NCBI GenBank assembly: GCA_900542615.1
Contig: UQOG01000067.1
Span: forward strand, 1 to 10,733
Direction of reading: 5' to 3'
Length of the DNA stretch: 10,733 nt
Source of the DNA: an uncultured Eubacteriales bacterium
GTDB taxonomy: Bacteria > Bacillota > Clostridia > Christensenellales > CAG-138
The notes under the pieces are model-generated. The model saw only the letters and a program-made list of their open reading frames with translations. It was not told the DNA's origin and ran no database searches. Below are positions 6,164 through 10,733 of this stretch, piece by piece; positions within the stretch are counted from its first letter, which is position 1; each line of letters begins with the position of its first letter. A program made the position numbers and the translations under genes.

Positions 6164-8374
6164 ATGGAGCTAACGGGTACGGTGAAAGCCATTATATATC
6201 GCAGCGAGGATACCGGTTTCACCGTATTGGAGCTGACCAATGAAGCCGGCGAAGACATGACCGCCATCGGGGAAATGCCCTTGGCCGGGGTGGGGGAACG
6301 GGTGGAATTGACGGGCCAATGGACGGAGCACAAGACCTATGGCCGCCAATTCCGGGCCGAGACCTGTAAGACCCTGGCCCCCGCCACCCTTACGGCCCTG
6401 AAGAATTACCTTGCCAGCGGCCTGATCAAAGGGGTGGGGGAAAGCACTGCCCAAGCCATTGTACAGACCTTTGGCATGGAGACCCTGGACGTGCTGGAAA
6501 AGGAGCCGGCGCGCTTGGCGGAGGTGCCGGGGATCGGCCAGATCCGGGCCCAAACCATTGGCGCTTCCTATGGGGCCCAGCTGGGGCTACGGGATATCAT
6601 GCTGGGCCTGCAAAAATATGGGGTTACCATCGGCCAGGCCATGAAGCTATATAAGATTTATGGGGAGCTCTGCCTGGCAAAGATCGAGGAGAACCCCTAT
6701 CGGCTCATCGACGATGTGGAGGGGATCGGCTTTAAGACCGCAGACGCCATCGCCCGCAACGGCGGGGTGGAGCCGGACGCCCCCTACCGGCTTCGGGCCG
6801 GGCTGAAATATACCCTGCAATGGGCCCGGCAGGAGGGGCATACCTACCTGCCCCGGGAAAAGCTGGTGGAGGTGGCGGCCGGGCTGCTTCAGGCGGACAT
6901 CGCGCCGGTGGAGCGCACCCTGACGGAGCTGCTGCTGGAGGGCCAGCTGATCCAGGAGCAGCTGCCGGGAGAGGACGGGATATTTTTGCCCGGCATGTTC
7001 CGCACCGAGCAGGATTGCGCCCTGCGGCTATTGCGGCTCCAGGGCCAAAGCGCCCTGGACAATCCCTTTTTCCGGCCCAAGGCCCAGATCGCCCGGCTGG
7101 AGCAGCAGCTGGATATCACCCTGGCGCCGGCCCAGCGCCAGGCGGTGGAATTGGCGTTAAAGGCGGGGGCTTTGGTGATCACCGGCGGCCCCGGCACCGG
7201 CAAAACCACCATTTTGCGCTTTGTGATCACCCTTTTGGAGGAGATGGGCACGGAATATGCTCTATGCGCCCCTACGGGGCGGGCGGCCAAACGCATGGGG
7301 GAGGCCACCGGCCGGGATGCCAGCACCATCCACCGGTTGCTGGAATACAGCTATGGGGAAGGGGGCTTTGGCCGGAACACGGAGAACACCTTGCTGGCGG
7401 ATGTGGTGATTGTGGACGAGATGAGCATGGTGGACGTGCCCCTCATGGCCGCCTTGCTTCGGGCCCTGACCCCGGGCACCCGGCTGATCATGGTGGGAGA
7501 CAGCGACCAGCTGCCCTCCGTGGGGCCGGGGAACGTATTGCGGGATATGGTGGATTCCGGCCAGATCCCGGTGGTGCGCCTTACGGAGATCTTCCGCCAA
7601 TCCGGCCGCAGCGCCATCGTCACCAACGCCCACCGGATCAACGAGGGCCAGATGCCCATCCTGGAGGGCTTGGAGGATTTCGGCTTTGAGCCCATGGAGG
7701 AACAGGAGGCGGTGATCCGCCGGCTTATTGCCCTCAATAGCGGCAAGGCCGCAAAGCTGGGCGCCCAGGAGCCGTTGCAGGATATCCAGGTGTTAGCCCC
7801 CATGAAAAAAGGCCCCTTGGGGGTCTATAATTTGAATAAGCGCTTACAGGAGGCCCTGAATCCCCCCGCCCATAAGAAGAAGGAACGCAAATATGGCGAC
7901 GTGGTGTTCCGGGAAGGGGACAAGGTGATGCAGATCAAAAACGATTACCGCCTGGCCTGGACCCGCAGCCTGCCCCATCAGCCCCCGGAGATGGGGGAGG
8001 GGGTCTACAATGGGGATCTGGGCACCATCATGTCCATCGACTTATATGACCAGACCCTGGAGGTGCTCTTTGACGACGGCCGCAGCGCGGTCTATAGCTT
8101 CTCCATGCTGGAGGAGCTGGAATTGGCCTACTGCATCTCCATCCATAAAAGCCAGGGCAGCGAATTCCCCATCGTGCTGCTGCCCCTGCTGGGCGGCCCG
8201 CCCATGCTGCTCAACCGGAACCTGCTGTACACGGCGGTGACCCGGGCCCGGCATATGGTCTGCATCCTGGGCCGGCAAAGCTGCATCCAGCAGATGGTGC
8301 GCAACAACCAGGTGAAGCGCCGCTATAGCGGCCTAGCCCGGTTCCTGTGCCGGCAAAAGGAGCTGCTGCCATGA
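6164..8374 (+). CDS. recD2: RecD2-type ATP-dependent DNA helicase
   Basis: 736 residues, the usual length. It is a 5'-to-3' superfamily 1B helicase that works without RecBC. The layout is an N-terminal OB-like domain (1-70), then helix-hairpin-helix motifs (LIKGVGESTAQAI about 87-99, VPGIGQIRAQTI about 121-132, VEGIGFKTADAIA about 184-196). The helicase core follows with Walker A GGPGTGKTT (341-349), CAPTGRAAKRM (about 367-377), Walker B VDEMSM with Asp418 and Glu419, GDSDQLPSVGPG (445-456) and LTEIFRQ. A UvrD-C-like domain ends it with SIHKSQGSEF (about 657-667) and LLYTAVTRARHMV. All key motifs are intact. The ribosome binding site is weak: AGGGG three bases before ATG, or AAGGA thirteen bases before. 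Its stop codon overlaps the comF start (ATGA), so the two genes are translationally coupled. It is probably involved in DNA repair. Confidence 0.97.
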   Translation: MELTGTVKAIIYRSEDTGFTVLELTNEAGEDMTAIGEMPLAGVGERVELTGQWTEHKTYGRQFRAETCKTLAPATLTALKNYLASGLIKGVGESTAQAIVQTFGMETLDVLEKEPARLAEVPGIGQIRAQTIGASYGAQLGLRDIMLGLQKYGVTIGQAMKLYKIYGELCLAKIEENPYRLIDDVEGIGFKTADAIARNGGVEPDAPYRLRAGLKYTLQWARQEGHTYLPREKLVEVAAGLLQADIAPVERTLTELLLEGQLIQEQLPGEDGIFLPGMFRTEQDCALRLLRLQGQSALDNPFFRPKAQIARLEQQLDITLAPAQRQAVELALKAGALVITGGPGTGKTTILRFVITLLEEMGTEYALCAPTGRAAKRMGEATGRDASTIHRLLEYSYGEGGFGRNTENTLLADVVIVDEMSMVDVPLMAALLRALTPGTRLIMVGDSDQLPSVGPGNVLRDMVDSGQIPVVRLTEIFRQSGRSAIVTNAHRINEGQMPILEGLEDFGFEPMEEQEAVIRRLIALNSGKAAKLGAQEPLQDIQVLAPMKKGPLGVYNLNKRLQEALNPPAHKKKERKYGDVVFREGDKVMQIKNDYRLAWTRSLPHQPPEMGEGVYNGDLGTIMSIDLYDQTLEVLFDDGRSAVYSFSMLEELELAYCISIHKSQGSEFPIVLLPLLGGPPMLLNRNLLYTAVTRARHMVCILGRQSCIQQMVRNNQVKRRYSGLARFLCRQKELLP

Positions 8375-9048
8375 GCATCCGCTCCCTATTTCTGGACGCC
8401 CTCTATCCCCGGCGGCTGACCTGCGACCTGTGCGGCCGGGAGACCCGCCTGGCCCCATCCGGGCCGGGCGCATACTTTTGCCCGGATTGCTTGGCAAAGC
8501 TGCAGCCCGTTTCCCCCTCCCCTGAAGCGTTCGGTTATTTGGACGGGGTCCAGGCCGGGCTGCTCTATAACGACGCGGCTGCCCAGCTGATCCATGCCTT
8601 CAAGTATGCCGGGGCAAAATACCTGGCGGAATCCCTATGCACCTTCCTGCCCAGGCCGCCGGCGGCGGATTGGATCATTCCGGTGCCGCTGCACCCCTTT
8701 CGCCGCAGGCAGCGGGGCTATAACCAAAGCCAGCTTTTGGCCCAGCGGCTATCCCGGGAAACGGGCATCCCCGTGCAAACCAAGGCTTTGACCCGCATCC
8801 GCAACACCCCCAGCCAGGCCCAACGCACCCATGCGGAGCGGCCGGGCAATGTGCGGGACGCCTTCCTGGCGGGCCGGGGGCTGCAAGGCATCCATATCCT
8901 GCTGGTGGACGATGTGATCACCACTGGCTCCACCCTGGACGCCTGCGCCTTGGCGCTGCGCATGGCCGGGGCGGCAAGCGTGTGGGCGGTAACGGTGTGT
9001 ACGGCAGGGGAGGATTTGGAAAATCAATACCATATACGCAACAGTTAG
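8371..9048 (+). CDS. comF: ComF family phosphoribosyltransferase-fold protein
   Basis: 225 residues, start ATG 8371 overlapping the recD2 stop, with AAGGAG (8357-8362) eight bases upstream. An in-frame GTG/ATG-type start further upstream would lie inside recD2 and is unlikely. The N-terminus has a four-cysteine zinc finger (Cys18, Cys21, Cys37, Cys40). The middle holds IIPVPLHPFRRRQRGYNQSQLLA, the ComF signature with R-x-R-G-[YF]-N-Q. The PRPP-binding loop VDDVITTGST is at 179-188. ComF proteins are cytosolic and needed for DNA uptake and handling of incoming single strands in naturally competent bacteria; in many Firmicutes the gene sits beside DNA-repair genes. The co-transcription with recD2 supports a DNA-processing role. 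The biochemical reaction is not settled in the family. Confidence 0.93.
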   Translation: MSIRSLFLDALYPRRLTCDLCGRETRLAPSGPGAYFCPDCLAKLQPVSPSPEAFGYLDGVQAGLLYNDAAAQLIHAFKYAGAKYLAESLCTFLPRPPAADWIIPVPLHPFRRRQRGYNQSQLLAQRLSRETGIPVQTKALTRIRNTPSQAQRTHAERPGNVRDAFLAGRGLQGIHILLVDDVITTGSTLDACALALRMAGAASVWAVTVCTAGEDLENQYHIRNS

Positions 9049-9064
9049 AAGGGAGTATTACGGA

Positions 9065-9721
9065 ATGAAAAAAACCATATGGATGGGCTGCATCGCGTTG
9101 ATGTTGGGGACACTTTTGCTGCTGAGCGCCTGCAGTAGCGCCGCCACCACAACCCAGGAGAGCAAATCCCCCTATCAGCAAGGGCTGGAGCTAATCGCCC
9201 TGATGGAGGAAATGGCAAATAGCGAAGCCTATATGCAGACCTATTCCCAAAGCCTGGACCTCCAGCAGATCCTGGAGCCGGTCCGCACCGGGGACTATGG
9301 ACAGCCCCAGGCCGTGTATCGGATCACCCTTTCTCAGGCGGGGATCCAAAGCCTATCCCAGGCTGTGGGCATGGACAGCATGTCCGATAAGCTGCGCAGC
9401 TATATGGAGGAGCGGATCCAGGCTGCCATCGCCACGGAGATCAACGCGGCGGGGGGCGCCATGCTCCTGGCCGCCTCCAGCATTTGTACCGCAAGCAAAA
9501 CCTTTGTATGCCAGGAGTTGACCGAGAACGCCATATATCTATACACCTATGGGGACGGGGTCCCCGCTGCGGTCTCCTTTCTCCGGGGGGAGGACGGGAG
9601 CGTGTCCGCCACCGCCAGCTTCCTGCTGGATGAGAGCTTCCCGGCGGATGACCCGGAAGCCCTGGAAGCCTATTTCCAAGAGGTAGGCGCCCAGGTGGAA
9701 GCGCTGACGGAGCCGGCATAG
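9065..9721 (+). CDS. Putative lipoprotein of unknown function
   Basis: 218 residues. AGAAGGGAG (9046-9054) lies ten bases before ATG and overlaps the comF stop codon. The signal sequence MKKTIWMGCIALMLGTLLLL ends in lipobox LSAC with Cys23, then a Ser/Thr/Ala-rich linker. The mature part is helical in appearance: glutamine- and serine-rich segments around residues 40-130, then an alanine- and glycine-rich turn (INAAGGAMLLAASS, about 126-139) and a beta-like stretch (TYGDGVPAAVSFLRGEDGSVSATASFLLD) before a final acidic helix. I recognise no enzymatic motif. It follows comF by 16 bp and may belong to the same transcript, although a link in function to RecD2 and ComF is not evident. Confidence 0.85.
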   Translation: MKKTIWMGCIALMLGTLLLLSACSSAATTTQESKSPYQQGLELIALMEEMANSEAYMQTYSQSLDLQQILEPVRTGDYGQPQAVYRITLSQAGIQSLSQAVGMDSMSDKLRSYMEERIQAAIATEINAAGGAMLLAASSICTASKTFVCQELTENAIYLYTYGDGVPAAVSFLRGEDGSVSATASFLLDESFPADDPEALEAYFQEVGAQVEALTEPA

Positions 9722-9755
9722 CGCCGGCGGGACAGCCATCAAACGGATCGCGCAG

Positions 9756-9778
9756 GAGCCGTCCCAAAGGGGCGGCTC
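9756..9778 (+). terminator. Hairpin after the lipoprotein gene
   Basis: A ten-pair stem (one G-T pair), GAGCCGTCCC with GGGGCGGCTC, around an AAA loop, 35 bp after the stop codon. No T-run follows directly. It is the likely end of the recD2-comF-lipoprotein transcript, possibly helped by the hairpins that follow. Confidence 0.5.
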
Positions 9779-9783
9779 TCAGG

Positions 9784-10004
9784 CTGTCGAAAAAGTGGCT
9801 TGCGCCACTTTTTCGAGGTTTTCATAGCTCCCTTGCGCCTACGGCGCGGCCAGGGAGCTATGCAGGGAAACCCTTGCTACGCAAGGCTTTTTGCGGATTT
9901 GACGCGCATGTCGCCAAATCCGATTATAGCCTCTGGGGGCTGCGGCCCCCGAACCCCCGGGGGTTTTTCGACAGGCTGGGAGGCGGCGGACAAGCCGCCG
10001 CCTC
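9784..10004. repeat. Multi-hairpin intergenic element (copy 2)
   Basis: Outer inverted repeat CTGTCGAAAAA (9784-9794) and TTTTTCGACAG (9964-9974). Inside, in order: a 13-bp stem (9787-9799/9804-9816, loop TTGC); an 11-bp stem (9823-9833/9852-9862) with a nested GCGCC-TAC-GGCGC hairpin; CCTTGC-TAC-GCAAGG (9872-9886) then CTTTTT; an 8-bp stem CGGATTTG/CAAATCCG (9894-9901/9915-9922); GGGGGC/GCCCCC (9935-9950); and the palindrome AACCCCCGGGGGTT (9952-9965). A 10-bp GC stem GAGGCGGCGG (9980-9989/9995-10004) follows. Its right part matches the element at 15-81. No gene is credible here. It is probably a palindromic intergenic repeat that also acts as a two-way terminator between convergent genes. 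Confidence 0.65.
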
Positions 10005-10034
10005 GTTGGATCTGTTTGTCTTACGCAGGCGGGA

Positions 10035-10733
10035 TCAGCTGCTCAACAGGCCGGCGGCCCGCAGGTTTGCCAGCAGCTCGTTGAATTGATCCACCACCGA
10101 ATCCTGGCCGGTGGCGTCCTCTACTGCCGCAGCCGGGGTTACGGGCCCGGTGGGCCCAGTGGGGCCTGTAGGGCCAGTGGGGCCAGTGGGGCCAGTGTCC
10201 CCGGTGTCGCCCTTGGGGCCTGCGTCGCCCTGCGGCCCTTGGGGGCCCTCGGCGCCCTGCAACCCTTGGATGCCTTGGGGGCCTGCGTCGCCGGTGGGGC
10301 CAGTAGGGCCTGTAGGGCCTGTAGGGCCTGTAGGGCCGGTTGGGCCTGCATCGCCCTGTAAGCCTTGAATGCCTTGCGCACCCGCATCACCCGTGGGGCC
10401 CGTTGGTCCTGTGGGCCCGGTGGGGCCGGTGGGGCCTGTGGGCCCAGTGGGGCCGGTAGGGCCTGTAGGGCCGGTGGGGCCTGCATCGCCGGGATCGCCT
10501 TTTGCGCCTTGTATGCCCTGGAGCCCCTGCACGCCCTGAGAACCCGTGGGACCGGTAGGGCCGGTGGGCCCGGTGGGGCCGGTGGGGCCGGTAGGGCCGG
10601 TGGGGCCCGTAGGCCCGGTGGGTCCGGTGACGGTAACCTGGGTAAAATCAGCGGAGCTGCCAGGCGTGCCGGTGGGATCATCCACATCCACCTGATACAG
10701 CACCCCGTCGTAAAATACCAGATCCCCAACCGA
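10035..10733 (-). CDS. Collagen-like surface protein, 5' end beyond the window
   Basis: 233 codons incl. stop are visible and the frame is open at the window edge, so the start is missing. The visible N-terminal part is SVGDLVFYDGVLYQVDVDDP, a short beta-rich domain probably continuing upstream. Residues about 37-197 are Gly-X-Y triplets, mostly GPT, interrupted by blocks such as GVQGLQGIQGAKGDPGDAG. These should form a collagen-type triple helix. The C-terminus, VVDQFNELLANLRAAGLLSS, is a short helix typical of clostridial collagen-like proteins and may aid trimer formation. Such proteins occur on spores (BclA-type) or cell surfaces. Location is inference, since the N-terminus is unseen. It converges with the recD2-comF-lipoprotein run. 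Confidence 0.9.
   Translation of the reverse strand, partial: SVGDLVFYDGVLYQVDVDDPTGTPGSSADFTQVTVTGPTGPTGPTGPTGPTGPTGPTGPTGPTGSQGVQGLQGIQGAKGDPGDAGPTGPTGPTGPTGPTGPTGPTGPTGPTGPTGDAGAQGIQGLQGDAGPTGPTGPTGPTGPTGPTGDAGPQGIQGLQGAEGPQGPQGDAGPKGDTGDTGPTGPTGPTGPTGPTGPVTPAAAVEDATGQDSVVDQFNELLANLRAAGLLSS
10143..10625 (-). repeat. Gly-X-Y (mainly GPT) coding repeats
   Basis: A tandem 9-base unit (GGNCCNACN on the coding strand) repeated through most of about 480 bp, arranged as GPT runs separated by related GIQGLQG-type blocks. The nucleotide units are near-identical but vary at third positions. The tract is prone to slippage and to assembly errors. Confidence 0.95.

Noticed and set aside
6820..7689. 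289-residue plus-strand ORF inside recD2
   Set aside because: A glycine- and alanine-rich shadow frame of a GC-rich gene. The recD2 frame carries all helicase motifs.
9800..10084. 94-residue plus-strand ORF across the hairpin array
   Set aside because: It is made almost wholly of palindromic stems, has no ribosome binding site and overlaps the convergent collagen-like gene. It is a by-product of the repeat.
10086..10368. Plus-strand ORFs rich in GPVGPVG or GA repeats
   Set aside because: They are the antisense of the collagen-like repeat. The minus frame has the proper C-terminal helix and stop and continues into an N-terminal domain.
10143..10625. Tandem repeats as a possible CRISPR array
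   Set aside because: The unit is 9 bases, in codon phase, with no unique spacers.

Overview
The window looks like chromosomal DNA from a fairly GC-rich gut-type Firmicute (class Clostridia). The reasons are strong Shine-Dalgarno sites, a PdaB-like deacetylase, a RecD2-ComF gene pair, a collagen-like GPT-repeat protein and a clostridial-type sigma factor/large serine recombinase module. I cannot name a genus from the sequence alone.

Left part (1-2683): the tail of an intergenic hairpin element, then a 447-residue lipoprotein and a 165-residue membrane-anchored protein. Each is followed by a 48-bp repeat that appears to be the C-terminal coding end of a lost paralogous membrane-type gene. Middle (2684-5397): a mobile-element module made of a short sigma-70-like factor with a possible self-masking ribosome binding site, a 600-bp non-coding stretch with a 14-bp inverted repeat, a 45-residue protein and a 504-residue large serine recombinase. 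This half is visibly more AT-rich than the right half.

Junction (about 5398-5470): the recombinase converges on a PdaB-like polysaccharide deacetylase (minus strand) that stops abruptly just where the conserved D-x-x-D-W motif should continue. It lacks the last catalytic motif. A small dyad (5452-5469) lies exactly where homology ends. I read this as one end of an integrated element that split the host deacetylase gene. The other end and the missing gene half were not found in the window.

Right part (5435-10733): host-like genes. The deacetylase remnant is divergent from recD2, which overlaps comF by ATGA, followed by a 218-residue lipoprotein. recD2 and comF both act on DNA (helicase; competence-associated phosphoribosyltransferase-fold protein) and are probably co-transcribed. 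A dense array of hairpins (9756-10004), related to the element at the left edge, separates this run from a convergent collagen-like surface protein gene that runs off the right end.

There is no rRNA, tRNA or CRISPR array that I can see. The most notable points are the recombinase-interrupted deacetylase, the shared hairpin elements, the duplicated coding tails and the possible translational control of the sigma factor.
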